DNA of 64,000 bases from Meghimatium bilineatum (GCA_034231615.1 CM067306.1:39416248-39480247); one strand, 5' to 3'; positions 24,131 through 37,660 are shown, numbered from the stretch's first letter. A program made the numbers and translations. The notes: generated from the sequence alone by a model not told the origin.

Positions 24131-27100
24131 ACTTTTTTGTAGGCATAAAACCTAGATTAGTTTAACTTACTTTGTGGACATAAAACCTAGAGTAGTTTAA
24201 CTTACTTTGTGGACATAAAACCTAGATTAGTTTAACTTACTTTGTGGAGATAACACCTATAGTAGTTTAACTTACTTTGTGGACATAAAACCTAGATTAG
24301 TTTAACTTACTTTGTGGACATAAAACCTAGATTAGTTTAACTTACTTTGTGGACATAAAACCTAGATTAGTTTAACATACTTTGTGGACATAAAACCTAG
24401 ATTAGTTTAACTTACTTTATGGACATAACACCTATAGTAGTTTAACTTACTTTGTGGACATAAAACCTAGAGTAGTTTAGCTTACATTGTGGACATAAAA
24501 CCTAGAGTAGTTTAGCTTACATTGTGGACATAAAACCTAGAGTAGTTTAGCTTACTTTGTGGACATAAAACCTAGAGTAGTTTAGCTTACTTTGTGGACA
24601 TAAAACCTAGAGTAGTTTAGCTTACATTGTGGACATAAAACCTGTAGTAGTTTAACTTACTTTGTGGACATAAAACCTAGAGTAGTTTAGCTTACTTTGT
24701 GGACATAAAACCTAGAGTAGTTTAGCTTACTTTGTGGACATAAAACCTATAGTAGTTTAGCTTACTTTGTGGACATTAAACCTAGAGTAGTTTAGCTTAC
24801 TTTGTGGACATAAAACCTAGAGTAGTTTAGCTTACTTTGTGGACATAAAACCTAGAGTAGTTTAGCTTACTTTGTGGACATGAAACCTAGAGTAGTTTAA
24901 CTTACTTTGTGGACATAAAATCTAGAGTAGTTTAACTTACTTTGTGGACATAAAACCTAGAGTAGTTTAACTTACTTTGTGGACATAAAACCTAGAGTAG
25001 TTTAACTTACTTTGTGGACATAAAACCTAGAGTAGTTTAGCTTACTTTGTGGAAATAAAACCTAGAGTAGTTTAACTTACTTTGTGGACATAAAACCTAG
25101 AGTAGTTTAACTTACTTTGTGGACATAAAACCTAGAGTAGTTTAACTTACTTTGTGGACATAAAACCTAGAGTAGTTTAACTTACTTTGTGGACATAAAA
25201 CATAGAGTAGTTTAACTTACTTTGTGGACATAAAACCTAGAGTAGTTTAACTTACTTTGTGGACATAAAACCTAGAGTAGTTTAGCTTACTTTGTGGACA
25301 TAAAACCTAGAGTAGTTTAACTTACGCTGTGGACATAAAACATAGAGTAGTTTAGCTTACTTTGTAAACATAAAACCTAGAGTAGTTTAACTTACTTTGT
25401 GAACATAAAACCTAGAGTTGTTTAACTTACTTTGTGGACATAAAACCTAGAGTAGTTTAACTTACTTTGTGAACATAAAACCTAGAGTAGTTTAACTTAC
25501 TTTGTGGACATAAAACCTAGAGTAGTTTAACTTACTTTGTGGACATAAAACCTAGAGTAGTTTAACTTACTTTGTGGACATAAAACCTAGAGTAGTTTAA
25601 CTTACTTTGTGGACATAAAACCTAGAGTAGTTTAACTTACTTTGTGGACATAAAACCTAGAGTAGTTTAACTTACTTTGTGGACATAAAAACTAGAGTAG
25701 TTTAACTTACTTGTGGACATAAAACCTAGAGTAGTTTAACTTACTTTGTGGACATAAAACCTAGAGTAGTTTAAATTACTTTGTGGACATAAAACCTATA
25801 GTAGTTTAGCTTAATTTGTGGACATAAAACCTAGAGTAGTTTAACTTACTTTGTGAACATAAAACCTAGAGTAGTTTAACTTACTTTGTGGACATCAAAC
25901 CTAGACTAGTTTAGCTTGTTATGTGGACATAAAACCTAGAGTAGTTTAGCTTGTTATGTGGACATAAAACCTAGAGTAGTTTAGCATGTTATGTGGACAT
26001 GAAACCTAGAGTAGTTTAACCTACTTTGTGGACATAAAACCTAGAGTAGTTTAACTTACTTTGTGGACATAAAACATAGAGTAGTTTAACTTACTTTGTG
26101 GACATAAAACCTAGAGTAGTTTAACTTACTTTGTTGACATAAAACCTAGAGTAGTTTAGCTTACTTTGTGGACATAAAACCTAGAGTAGTTTAACTTACT
26201 TTGTGGACATAAAACATAGAGTAGTTTAACTTACTTTGTGGACATAAAACCTAGAGTAGTTTAACTTACTTTGTGGACATAAAACCTAGAGTAGTTTAAC
26301 TTACTTTGTGGACATAAAACCTAGAGTAGTTTAACTTACTTTGTGGACTTAAAACCTAGATTAGTTTAACTTACTTTGTGGACATAAAACCTAGAGTAGT
26401 TTAGCTTGTTATGTGGGCATACAATCTAGATTAGTTTAACTTACTTTTTGGACATAAAACCTAGAGTAGTTTAGCTTGTTATGTGGACATAAAACCTAGA
26501 GTAGTTTAACTTACTTTGCGGACAAAAAACCTAGAGTATTTTAACTTACTTTGTGGAGATAAAACCTAGAGTAGTTTAACTTACTTTGTGAACATAAAAC
26601 CTAGAGTAGTTTAACTTACTTTGTGAACATAAAACCTAGAGTAGTTTAACTTACTTTGTGAACATAACACATAGAGTAGTTTAACTTACTTTGTGGACAT
26701 AAAACCTAGAGTAGTTTATCTTACTTTGTGGACATAAAAACTATAGTAGTTTAACTTACTTTGTGGACATAAAACCTAGAGTAGTTTAACTTACTTTGTG
26801 GACATAAAACCTAGAGTAGTTTAACTTACTTTGTGGACATAAAACCTAGAGTAGTTTAACTTACTTTGTGGACATAAAACCTAGAGTAGTTTAACTTACT
26901 TTGTGGACATAAAACCTAGAGTAGTTTAACATACTTTGTGGACATAAAACCTAGAGTAGTTTAACTTACTTTGTGGACATAAAACCTAGAGTAGTTTAGC
27001 TTACTTTGTGGATATAAAACCTAGAGTAGTTTAACTTATTTTGTCGACATAAAACCTAGAGTAGTTTAGCTTACTTTGTGGACATAAAACCTAGAGTAGT

Positions 27101-30100
27101 TTAACTTACTTTGTGAACATAAAACCTAGAGTTGTTTAACTTACTTTGTGGACATAAAACCTAGAGTAGTTTAACTTACTTGTGAACATAAAACCTAGAG
27201 TAGTTTAACTTACTTTGTCGACATAAAACCTAGAGTAGTTTAACTTACTTTGTGGACATAAAACCTAGAGTAGTTTAACTTACTTTGTGGACATAAAACC
27301 TAGAGTAGTTTAACTTACTTTGTGGACATAAAACCTAGAGTAGTTTAACTTACTTTGTGGACATAAAACCTAGAGTAGTTTAACTTACTTTGTGGACATA
27401 AAACCTATAGTAGTTTAACTTACTTTGTGGACATAAAACCTAGAGTAGTTTAACTTACTTTGTGGACATAAAACCTAGAATAGTTTAACTTACTTTGTGG
27501 ACATAAAACCTATAGTAGTTTAGCTTATTTGTGGACATAAAACCTAGAGAAGTTTAACTTACTTTGTGAACATAAAACCTAGAGTAGTTTAACTTACTTT
27601 GTGGACATAAAACCTAGAGTAGTTTAACTTACTTTGTGGACATAAAACCTAGAGTAGTTTAGCTTACTTTGTGGACATAAAACCTAGAGTAGTTTAACTT
27701 ACTTTGTGGACATAAAACCTAGAGTAGTTTAAATTACTTTGTGGACATAAAACATAGAGTAGTTTAACTTACTTTGTGGACATAAAACCTAGAGTAGTTT
27801 AAATTACTTTGTGGACATAAAACCTAGAGTAGTTTAACTTACTTTGTGGACATAAAACATAGAGAAGTTTAACTTACTTTGTGGACATAAAACCTAGATT
27901 AGTTTAACTTACTTTGTGGACATAAAACCTATAGTAGTTTAACTTACTTTGTGGACATAAAACCTATAGTAGTTTAACTTACTTTGTGGACATAAAACCT
28001 AGAGTAGTTTATCTTACTTTGTGGACATAAAACCTAGAGTAGTTTAACTTACTTTGTGGACATAAAACCTAGAGTAGTTTAGCTTGTTATGTGGACATAA
28101 AACCTACAGTAGTTTAGCTTGTTATGTGGACATAAAACCTAGAGTAGTTTAGCTTGTTATGTGGACATAAAACCTAGAGTAGTTTAACTTACTTTGTGGA
28201 CATAAAACCTAGAGTTGTTTAACTTACTTTGTGGACATAAAATCTAGAGTAGTTTAACTTACTTTGTGGACATAAAACCTAGAGTAGTTTAACTTACTTT
28301 GTGGACATAAAACCTATAGTAGTTTAACTTACTTTGTGGACATAAAACCTAGAGTAGTTTAACTTACTTTGTGGACATAAAACCTAGAGTAGTTTAACTT
28401 ACTTTGTGGACATAAAACCTAGAGTAGTTTAACTTACTTTGTTGACTTAAAACCTAGATTAGTTTATCTTACTTTGTGGACATAAAACCTAGAGTAGTTT
28501 AACTTACTTTGTGGACATAAAACCTAGAGTAGTTTAACTTACTTTGTGGACATAAAACCTAGAGTAGTTTAACTTACTTTGTGGACATAAAACCTAGAGT
28601 AGTTTAACTTACTTTGTGGACATAAAACCTAGAGTAGTTTAGCTTACTTTGTGGACATAAAACCTAGAGTAGTTTAACTTATTTTGTGGACATAAAACCT
28701 AGAGTAGTTTAGCTTACTTTGTGGACATAAAACCTAGAGTAGTTTAACTTACTTTGTGAACATAAAACCTAGAGTTGTTTAACTTACTTTGTGGACATAA
28801 AACCTAGAGTAGTTTAACTTACTTGTGAACATAAAACCTAGAGTAGTTTAACTTACTTTGTCGACATAAAACCTAGAGTAGTTTAACTTACTTTGTGGAC
28901 ATAAAACCTAGAGTAGTTTAACTTACTTTGTGGACATAAAACCTAGAGTAGTTTAACTTACTTTGTGGACATAAAACCTAGAGTAGTTTAACTTACTTTG
29001 TGGACATAAAACCTAGAGTAGTTTAACTTACTTGTGAACATAAAACCTAGAGTAGTTTAACTTACTTTGTCGACATAAAACCTAGAGTAGTTTAACTTAC
29101 TTTGTGGACATAAAACCTAGAGTAGTTTAACTTACTTTGTGGACATAAAACCTAGAGTAGTTTAACTTACTTTGTGGACATAAAACCTAGAGTAGTTTAA
29201 CTTACTTTGTGGACATAAAACCTAGAGTAGTTTAACTTACTTTGTGGACATAAAACCTATAGTAGTTTAACTTACTTTGTGGACATAAAACCTAGAGTAG
29301 TTTAACTTACTTTGTGGACATAAAACCTAGAATAGTTTAACTTACTTTGTGGACATAAAACCTATAGTAGTTTAGCTTATTTGTGGACATAAAACCTAGA
29401 GAAGTTTAACTTACTTTGTGAACATAAAACCTAGAGTAGTTTAACTTACTTTGTGGACATAAAACCTAGAGTAGTTTAACTTACTTTGTGGACATAAAAC
29501 CTAGAGTAGTTTAGCTTACTTTGTGGACATAAAACCTAGAGTAGTTTAACTTACTTTGTGGACATAAAACCTAGAGTAGTTTAAATTACTTTGTGGACAT
29601 AAAACATAGAGTAGTTTAACTTACTTTGTGGACATAAAACCTAGAGTAGTTTAAATTACTTTGTGGACATAAAACCTAGAGTAGTTTAACTTAATTTGTG
29701 GACATAAAACATAGAGAAGTTTAACTTACTTTGTGGACATAAAACCTAGATTAGTTTAACTTACTTTGTGGACATAAAACCTATAGTAGTTTAACTTACT
29801 TTGTGGACATAAAACCTATAGTAGTTTAACTTCCTTTGTGGACATAAAACCTAGAGTAGTTTATCTTACTTTGTGGACATAAAACCTAGAGTAGTTTAAC
29901 TTACTTTGTGGACATAAAACCTAGAGTAGTTTAGCTTGTTATGTGGACATAAAACCTACAGTAGTTTAGCTTGTTATGTGGACATAAAACCTAGAGTAGT
30001 TTAGCTTGTTATGTGGACATAAAACCTAGAGTAGTTTAACTTACTTTGTGGACATAAAACCTAGAGTTGTTTAACTTACTTTGTGGACATAAAATCTAGA

Positions 30101-31614
30101 GTAGTTTAACTTACTTTGTGGACATAAAACCTAGAATAGTTTAACTTACTTTGTGGACATAAAACCTATAGTAGTTTAGCTTATTTGTGGACATAAAACC
30201 TAGAGAAGTTTAACTTACTTTGTGAACATAAAACCTAGAGTAGTTTAACTTACTTTGTGGACATAAAACCTAGAGTAGTTTAACTTACTTTGTGGACATA
30301 AAACCTAGAGTAGTTTAGCTTACGTTGTGGACATAAAACCTAGAGTAGTTTAACTTACTTTGTGGACATAAAACCTAGAGTAGTTTAAATTACTTTGTGG
30401 ACATAAAACATAGAGTAGTTTAACTTACTTTGTGGACATAAAACCTAGAGTAGTTTAAATTACTTTGTGGACATAAAACCTAGAGTAGTTTAACTTACTT
30501 TGTGGACATAAAACATAGAGAAGTTTAACTTACTTTGTGGACATAAAACCTAGATTAGTTTAACTTACTTTGTGGACATAAAACCTATAGTAGTTTAACT
30601 TACTTTGTGGACATAAAACCTATAGTAGTTTAACTTACTTTGTGGACATAAAACCTAGAATAGTTTATCTTACTTTGTGGACATAAAACCTAGAGTAGTT
30701 TAACTTACTTTGTGGACATAAAACCTAGAGTAGTTTAGCTTGTTATGTGGACATAAAACCTACAGTAGTTTAGCTTGTTATGTGGACATAAAACCTAGAG
30801 TAGTTTAGCTTGTTATGTGGACATAAAACCTAGAGTAGTTTAACTTACTTTGTGGACATAAAACCTAGAGTTGTTTAACTTACTTTGTGGACATAAAATC
30901 TAGAGTAGTTTAACTTACTTTGTGAACATAAAACCTAGAGTAGTTTAACTTACTTTGTGGACATAAAACCTATAGTAGTTTAACTTACTTTGTGGACATA
31001 AAACCTAGAGTAGTTTAACTTACTTTGTGGACATAAAACCTAGAGTAGTTTAACTTACTTTGTGGACATAAAACCTAGAGTAGTTTAACTTACTTTGTTG
31101 ACTTAAAACCTAGATTAGTTTAACTTACTTTGTGGACATAAAACCTAGAGTAGTTTAGCTTGTTATGTGGGCATAAAATCTAGATTAGTTTAACTTACTT
31201 TTTGGACATAAAACCTAGAGTAGTTTAGTTTGTTATGTGGACATAAAACCTAGAGTAGTTTAACTTACTTTGTGGACATAAAACCTAGAGTATTTTAACT
31301 TACTTTGTGGAGATAAAACCTAGAGTAGTTTAACTTACTTTGTGAACATAAAATCTAGAGTAATTTAACTTACTTTGTGAACATAAAACCTAGAGTAGTT
31401 TAACTTACTTTATGAACATAAAACATAGAGTAGTTTAACTTACTTTGTGGACATAAAACCTAGTGTAGTTTATCTTACTTTGTGGACATAAAAACTATAG
31501 TAGTTTAACTTACTTTGTGGACATAAAACCTAGAGTAGTTTAACTTACTTTGTGAATATAAAACATAGAGTAGTTTAACTTACTTTGTGGACATGAAACC
31601 TAGAGTAGTTTAAC
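24131..31614. repeat. 35-bp satellite array, about 7.5 kb, about 214 units
   Basis: Head-to-tail 35-bp units; core taaaacctagagtagtttaa, then cttactttgtggaca. Variants include tttagcttgttatgtgg units, gaacat units, and 34-bp units lacking one T. Marked variants recur at fixed offsets. About 1.85 kb separates 27.47 from 29.33 kb and 28.08 from 29.93 kb; about 0.8 kb separates 29.93 from 30.74 kb; about 4.75 kb separates 26.41 from 31.16 kb. So blocks of many units were duplicated together. In-frame stops in every unit explain the absence of open frames from 23.8 to 32.3 kb. Confidence 0.98.
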
Positions 31615-31920
31615 TTACACTTTGCAACCAGTGTCAAACATGGTCTTTAACAGCCTGGCAAGACAGAAAAATCGTTACATGGAAAATAAAGTGCTTGAGA
31701 AAAGCTACAATGGTTATTAAATATTTGAAATTTAAAAATGAAGAAATTAGGAACAAAGTTGGTGTAATATCATGTATTGAAAATATGGAAAGACAGCAAG
31801 CAAATTGGTTCAGTCAACTTATGATTATGAACCCTAACTAAATACCAACAAGAGCATGCAACAAATGAATATCGGATATAGAGCCAATAAATACATCAAA
31901 AAATAGTGGACAGAAAATAT
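31615..31920 (+). pseudogene. LINE E copy 2: C-terminal part of reverse transcriptase protein
   Basis: The frame starts at the satellite edge and reads TLCNQCQTWSLTAWQDRKIV, then KCLRKATMV, NEEIRNKVGVISCIENM and RQQANWFSQLM. It ends in IPTRACNK with two stops. This is the region after the reverse-transcriptase thumb in RTE-like LINEs (CxTWxL, RNEEIR, QxxWFxxLMRM, IPTRAYNK). It overlaps in family with the tail at 6560-6860. Confidence 0.8.
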
Positions 31921-32134
31921 TAACTTATTGTTATTATCATAATGATTAAGTTAACATTTAACGGTCCTTTCCTGAACGCGTGTCTATCGGTGTTCATAGT
32001 TTTTAAATAATTTTAGTTGTTTGTGACGTCACTCTGCAGATTCATTTATTGTAACGAAATGGCTGCCGTATCGATAGTTTCGAATAATAAGAAAACAACA
32101 CAGCATCTGTCTCGCTTGATATGCAAATTTATCG

Positions 32135-32440
32135 AGTTTAGGGGAGGGGTAGGATACTGAGTTAGAATTAGATGTAAGGCTACCTCTAAAACGCAGTTTG
32201 CTTTATTCCAAGATCATCCCTGCTCCTCCGATACGTATTCGAGGAATTAAATCGCGGCATAATCAAATATTCTATCTTCTAGATACAGATGTATAGAGTT
32301 TACGAGGGAAGAGGGTGCGAGGATTAGAATTAGATCTAAGCCTACCCCCTAATTCTCCTCCCACACTCTAGGAATTTCCCTACTACTTCGATACGCAATC
32401 GTGGCATAATATAATTTTCACTAATATTAGCCATTGTGTT
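32135..32440. repeat. Imperfect direct repeat of about 160 bp
   Basis: Two related segments, about 32135-32290 and 32296-32440. They share GAGTTTA, TTAGAATTAGAT, GATACGNATTC/CGATACGCAATC and GTGGCATAAT/CGGCATAAT in the same order. No terminal inverted repeats found. Class unknown. Confidence 0.55.
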
Positions 32441-32539
32441 TTTTATATGTTTGACACTGGTCTGGTAATGACGCAATTTGATTGACGGCACTTCAATTGT
32501 GCGCACAATAACACACAATAACACAATGTAAATGAACGT

Positions 32540-32790
32540 GTTCAGGTTATCTACATACGTTCATATTATGAAACTGGCGAAGTATGTGGTAGGTACGCGT
32601 TCAAGGAAAGGACCCTCTGAGCAAACATGGACTTTACGTAACTACGACGACACATCAAACCTTGAAACTACATCTGTGACTTCCACCCCTACGCTTAACG
32701 GCAAGTGTGGATACTATCACCTATCATTCACCTGGGGAAAGACACAAGAACAAAGAGTGGAGACATTTGAAACCGTATTTTTATGCTAAT
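32540..32790 (+). mobile_element. LINE E 3' untranslated remnant
   Basis: Shares CACCCCTA, GCTTAACGGCAAGTGTG and ATCATTCACCTGGG with the region just downstream of the LINE E stop at 6634 (there on the minus strand). The open frame at 32532-32789 is therefore probably not a gene. It may be the other end of the fragment at 31615-31920, separated by about 600 bp of inserted DNA. Confidence 0.5.
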
Positions 32791-32875
32791 TTGTCAATCA
32801 ATAACTACATGATTACTGTATTTCCTTATAAGAGGAAGACTCAAATAGCAATTTTAATCTTTAATCTATTATTAT

Positions 32876-33680
32876 AGGTAATATATAATCTATTGCGGAG
32901 GTTAGGATATTAGATCTTTAAACTATTGCTGTTGTTAGTGTGTTTGATCTTTAATATATTGTTGAGGTTAGTATGTGTGATCTTTAACATATTGTTGAGG
33001 TTAGAATGTGTGATATTTAATCTATTGTTGAGGTTAGTATGTGTTATCATTAATCTATTGCTAAGGCTCCGATATTCGATCTTTAATCTATTGTTGAAGT
33101 TAGGATGCTTGATCAATAATCTATTGCTTATTGCTGAGGTTAGGATATTTGATCTTTAATCTATTGCTAAAGTAAAGATGTTTGGTCTTTAATCTAATGC
33201 TCAGCTAAAAATAATTGTTTTTAATCGATTGCTCAAGTAAGGATATGTGATATTTAATTTATTCCTCAGGTTAGGATATTTGATCTTTAATTTATTGCTA
33301 AGGTTACGATGTTAGATCTTTAGTCTATTGCTAATGTAAGGATGTTTGGTCTTTAATATATTGCTGAGGTTAGGATGTGTGATCTTTAATATATTGTTGA
33401 GGTTATAATGTTTTATCTTTACTCTATAGCTGAGGTTAGGATGTTTGATCTTTAATCTAAACTCAGCTGAAAATAATTGTTTTTAATATATTTAGGATGT
33501 TTTATATTTAATCTATTGCTGATGTTAGGATGTTTAATCTTTAATGTATTGATGAGGTCAGGGTGTTTGAACTTCAATATTCGCTCAGGTTAGTATGTTT
33601 GAACTTTAATCTATTGCTGAGATTATGATGTCTGATCTTCAATCTACTGCTTAGGTTAGGATGTTTGATCATATACTGCT
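32876..33680. repeat. Degenerate 33-bp minisatellite, block 1
   Basis: Units around ATCTTTAATCTATTGCTGAG followed by GTTAGGATGTTTG (33 bp), with many substitutions and small indels. The 11-residue periodic translation (NLLLRLGCVIF) is a by-product. Confidence 0.9.
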
Positions 33681-33789
33681 AACGACAGCATGGAAGTCAA
33701 CTGGTAATTCCACCTAATAATTTCTGTGGCTTAGTACATGAACAGTTAGCCTTAATCCCCGACGACAGGGTTCTGAAATGGGACTTACC

Positions 33790-34048
33790 TTTATCTATTG
33801 TTGAGGTTAAGATGTTTGAACTTTAATCTCTTACTGAGGCTAGGATGTGTGCTCTTTAATCTATCGCTGATGCTTGGATGTTCGATCTTTAATCTATTAC
33901 TGAGGATAGGATATATGATATTAAATCTATTGCTAAGATGTTTAATCTTTAATCTATCGTTCAGGTTAGGATGGTTTATCGTTAATCTATTGCTGAGGTT
34001 ATTATGTTTGATATTTAATCTTTTGCTGAGGTTAGGACATTCTGTGTA
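33790..34048. repeat. Degenerate 33-bp minisatellite, block 2
   Basis: Same unit as 32876-33680, separated from it by about 110 bp of unrelated sequence (an insertion or a decayed stretch). Confidence 0.88.
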
Positions 34049-35114
34049 AATATTAGCTAGACGTTCTTCTTTTGCCTGCTAGGAAGTTTCAGAATTAAAT
34101 CGAGCACAACAAACGTGGTGATAAAAGTCTGTAATTATGAAAGGATAACTCTCAAATAAAATCTGTTAATTATGCAATTGACATTGATACTCCACTGTCA
34201 CGTGTCAGCACAGAACAATATAGAATGAAAATGTACACTATTTTTATGTTTAAATTCCGACAATGTATTTTTAAAATATTAATTGCTATTATAACATCTA
34301 GTATTGTTAACGTCAACTTTTCTCTGACTCCTCTCCATTTTGTCAACAACTGTCACAATTTTTCAGACCCATTCCCTCTTAATTTGTTAACTTTTTAAAA
34401 TAAACAGGCAAAATATTGGTTAAGTAGTCTTTTTTTGGGGGGTCTTTTAGACAGTTATTTAGTAGTTTTCTGTGTTTAAGAAGAGTTCATATGGAATGTA
34501 AAAGTCACTACGCTTTATAATAGTATTTACTTGTATTGTGTGTGTTCTATCCTGTATTTGATTTACACGTGTGTTGTTTGTGTTGTAGCTTGTACATCAG
34601 AAGTTTTTGCGAAGTTTCTGCACCTTTGTGTGTCCAATTCCAAGTTTCACCACAGACGTCTAAATTCAAATAAGAGCTAAGTACGTCATTTGCTACGTCA
34701 CTGTAGCAGGCAGTTGTAGACATACATTGTCTTTACTGTACTATTACTTTTTCGTTCTTTCCTAAAACACGGGCCTCGTATGTCATACTTTTCAATATAA
34801 GGATTTTGTGTTATTCATTTACATTTAGAGTTCTAAATACTAATATCACTAAATCCCCGCAACAGGCACAAAAAATCGTTACAGCCAAAACTTTCTAGGT
34901 TGATGGCTACGTCCTGAATAGGATACGCTACCAAAATGTCACTAATCTCTATGGTGGGACCAGTAGCAGTATGTATCATGAGTCAAGATGGTAAAATTGA
35001 ATATTTAATCACTTTGCCCTACTAGATCACGGTAAAACACGATTTATGGCAGATCACAAGGTCTACTACAAGTTTATGCCTACAAAATGTTTCATCTACT
35101 ATATGTTTATGCCC
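34049..35114. other. Unassigned stretch
   Basis: About 1 kb with no gene, terminal repeat or tandem repeat that I recognise. AT-rich with a poly-T/G patch near 34430. Confidence 0.3.
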
Positions 35115-35860
35115 ACGAAATTAGCCTAAAGACTATAAAATTAGTTGATAAATTAAGTAAAGAATTTAGACTAAATATAAACATTCAGAAGACAACAGAA
35201 CCCATGGGAATCAGGAAAGACACAGAAGAATAAGTGGTAAATATAAAGACACATGGAGAGAAACTACAACAGCAGAACATTATGAATATCTCCGATACAT
35301 AATCACAAATGATGGCAGATGTGAAACAGAAGTTAAAAGGAGAATAGGAATCACTAAAAATACTTTCAATGACATGAGGAAAATATTAACATCCACAAAT
35401 TACAAACTAAAAATGAGAATTATTTAGAGCTACATATATTCTATACTAATATATGGCTCAGAAACATGGACAAACAATGAACAAGCAATTAGGAGACAGG
35501 ATTGAGTGTATTGTGATGGCAATATATAGAAGAATAGGAAGAAACTCATAGATAGAAAATAAAACAAAGAGATTCTAACAACACTTCGTATGAAGACAGG
35601 GTTATTGAAGGACATAAAGATCACACCAATAATATATTTTTGACATATTAAAAGACAGGACACCTCGTTGAAGACCTTACTTGAGGGTAAAGTCTAGGAG
35701 GCTAGCAAGAGGGAACGAGAGATACCATAGGAGTGTAACATCACGAGATGGACATTTTAAAGTCTAGCAGAGTGTATCACCAAGACAAGATACAGGAGAT
35801 GGTGAAGTCATGTTACAGCCAACCTTTTTTTCGGAGACGGTACGTAAGGATGATGATGAC
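35115..35860 (+). pseudogene. LINE A copy 4: reverse transcriptase thumb to 3' end
   Basis: Begins just after the YADD region and matches 2081-2800 of copy 1 throughout: FRLNINIQKT, GRCETEVKRRIGI, YILYLYMAQKHG (frame-shifted counterpart of ILMYGSETW), and a LEGK junction with the original GAG. It ends with TGGTGAAGTC...CGGAGACGG and GATGATGATGA. Many stops (TAG at 35426, for example). Useful as a reference for the nonsense change in copy 1. Confidence 0.88.
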
Positions 35861-35930
35861 AAGTAATATGAATCTTGTTAGACAAACATTGTTAAAATAC
35901 AAAATTGAGCATTTTATGATTTTATAACAT

Positions 35931-35932
<2 letters not shown>

Positions 35933-35994
<62 letters not shown>
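35933..35994. repeat. (TA)n microsatellite
   Basis: About 31 TA dinucleotides, 70 bp downstream of the LINE A 3' end. The frames running through it are artefacts. Confidence 0.97.
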
Positions 35995-35997
<3 letters not shown>

Positions 35998-35999
35998 GG

Positions 36000-36684
36000 G
36001 AGGAGGCCCACGGGAAGCAGGGATGGCACAGTTGGAGAGGAGGAATAGTCATCACGGAAAAGCGTGTCGTTGGAAAGTAAAAAAAAATATTATTATTCCT
36101 TCTTTGTTTGTTCATTTCAGTGTGTCTTCTATCACCGTTTTTGTCATAAATAATTGGAACATTGACATTATTTGAGTCACTGTTTCTTTTTGGCATGTCG
36201 ATTTGGACCATGATTTTGGGTGAACACATTTTTTGGAAGCTCCTCTGTCAGTTCTTTCCTGGAGTGGAATATCAAGTAATGTCTATTTTTCGGACGTTAC
36301 ATCTGTCTTTGGTCTGAAGACGAGTCTGAGTTTGCATGTGAACTTGAATAATCAAATTGATTTTTATTGTGACGTCTCGACTATTTTCTTCAGTGAATAA
36401 ATAATCTATACCCGATACGACACTTTTGACGACATAAAATTATCACTGCCAACACATACTCAGAATCTTCATCACTGTTGTTACGAATATGGTTTCAACA
36501 AGTCTTTGTGTAAGGCAGGCATGCTGTGATATGACAAATTGGAAGGCATGAGGGTAACAATTTCAAGCAAGATGTCACAACAATTGCTCGTGTGTTTTCT
36601 TGTTTAAATCATATCAAGTGACGTATCCAATGGCTACATTGTTATGCACGAGTATTTCTAATATTTATCATCTTGTGTCATACT
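36000..36684. other. Unassigned stretch
   Basis: No gene recognised. A stem-loop-like phrase near 36310-36330 (GGTCTGAAGACGAGTCTG) faintly recalls the repeat-P type ends, but no second copy is evident. Confidence 0.25.
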
Positions 36685-36765
36685 GTGTGGCTCAAGGCTG
36701 AGAGGTTAGAGCATTCGTCTCACACTACTGATGTCTAGAGTTCGATCCCCGGTAAGGACTGGGTT
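36685..36765 (+). mobile_element. tRNA-derived SINE2 head
   Basis: tRNA-like promoter region: A-box-like GGCTGAGAGGTTAGAGC, an anticodon-arm-like stretch, and B box GAGTTCGATCCCC. The acceptor ends do not pair (GTGTGGCTC against AAGGACTGGG), so this is a SINE head and not a tRNA gene. The following 150 bp (to about 36920) is probably the SINE body. Single copy in the window. Confidence 0.6.
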
Positions 36766-37235
36766 TTTTTCTGTCGGAGGGTATACTAAAAATCACACCC
36801 TGTACATGTCGTGGTGACAGCAAGAGCATGCTGCCTTTATCCCACAGCTACAAAATTCCTCCCTGCAACATCTTAACGGGAAAATTGCAGAACTTGACAG
36901 TTGTTTTTTTTTCTTTAATAACTTGGCAAGATGATGCAAGCCTTGATTCATCGTCGAAAATAAAATTGTCCTTCTTTTATGAAAAGTTTCTCCCACCTGA
37001 TGAAAATAATGTGTCATGGCGTAATCAAGTTTAATATCGTTTAAAGGTGAAAGTGTGCTACGATTTTATAGAAAAGACAATGTGATCCATTTGGACTCCA
37101 CTGAAAAGAAATGCTATAGCTTATGATATAATATATAATTTTCATTCATTTATTCCACATTTCAGCAGGTCGTACGAAAATATATGTATAACAAAGTCAT
37201 AAAATATCAAACGAATCCAGGAAAATTTCACTAAA

Positions 37236-37660
37236 CTGGAAATAGTAAAAGTTGACAGTGGGGTCAGTATAAATCTCCATAGTAGTTTGAGAGTTAGGAC
37301 AATCCCATCTAACAATTGATGTACAAATAACCTGGAAATAGTAAATGTTGACAGTGGGATCAGTATAAATCTCCATGGTAGTTTGAGAGTTAGGACAATC
37401 CCATCTAACAATTGATGTAAAAATAAACTGGAAATAGTAAATGTTGACAGTGGGGTCAGTATAAATCTCCATGGTAGTTTGAGAGTTAGGACAATCCCAT
37501 CTAACAATTGATGTACAAATAACCTGGAAATAGTAAATGTTGACAGTGGGATCAGTATAAATCTCCATGGTAGTTTGAGAGTTAGGACAATCCCATCTAA
37601 CAATTGATGTAAAAATAAACTGGAAATAGTAAATGTTGACAGTGGGGTCAGTATTAACCG
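37236..37660. repeat. 96-bp tandem repeat, 4.4 copies, in a 192-bp alternation
   Basis: Units start at CTGGAAATAGTAAATG (37236, 37332, 37428, 37524, 37620). Odd and even units differ consistently (GGGGTC against GGGATC; ACCTGG against AACTGG), so a 192-bp dimer was amplified. The unit length is divisible by three, so a minus-strand frame of 221 codons stays open (37142-37807). I regard it as an artefact. Confidence 0.93.

Noticed and set aside
24131..31614. CRISPR-like array
   Set aside because: Units are contiguous 35-bp repeats with no unique spacers, and the surroundings are eukaryotic transposons.
36685..36765. Genuine tRNA gene
   Set aside because: A and B boxes are present but the acceptor stem does not pair; it fits a SINE head.
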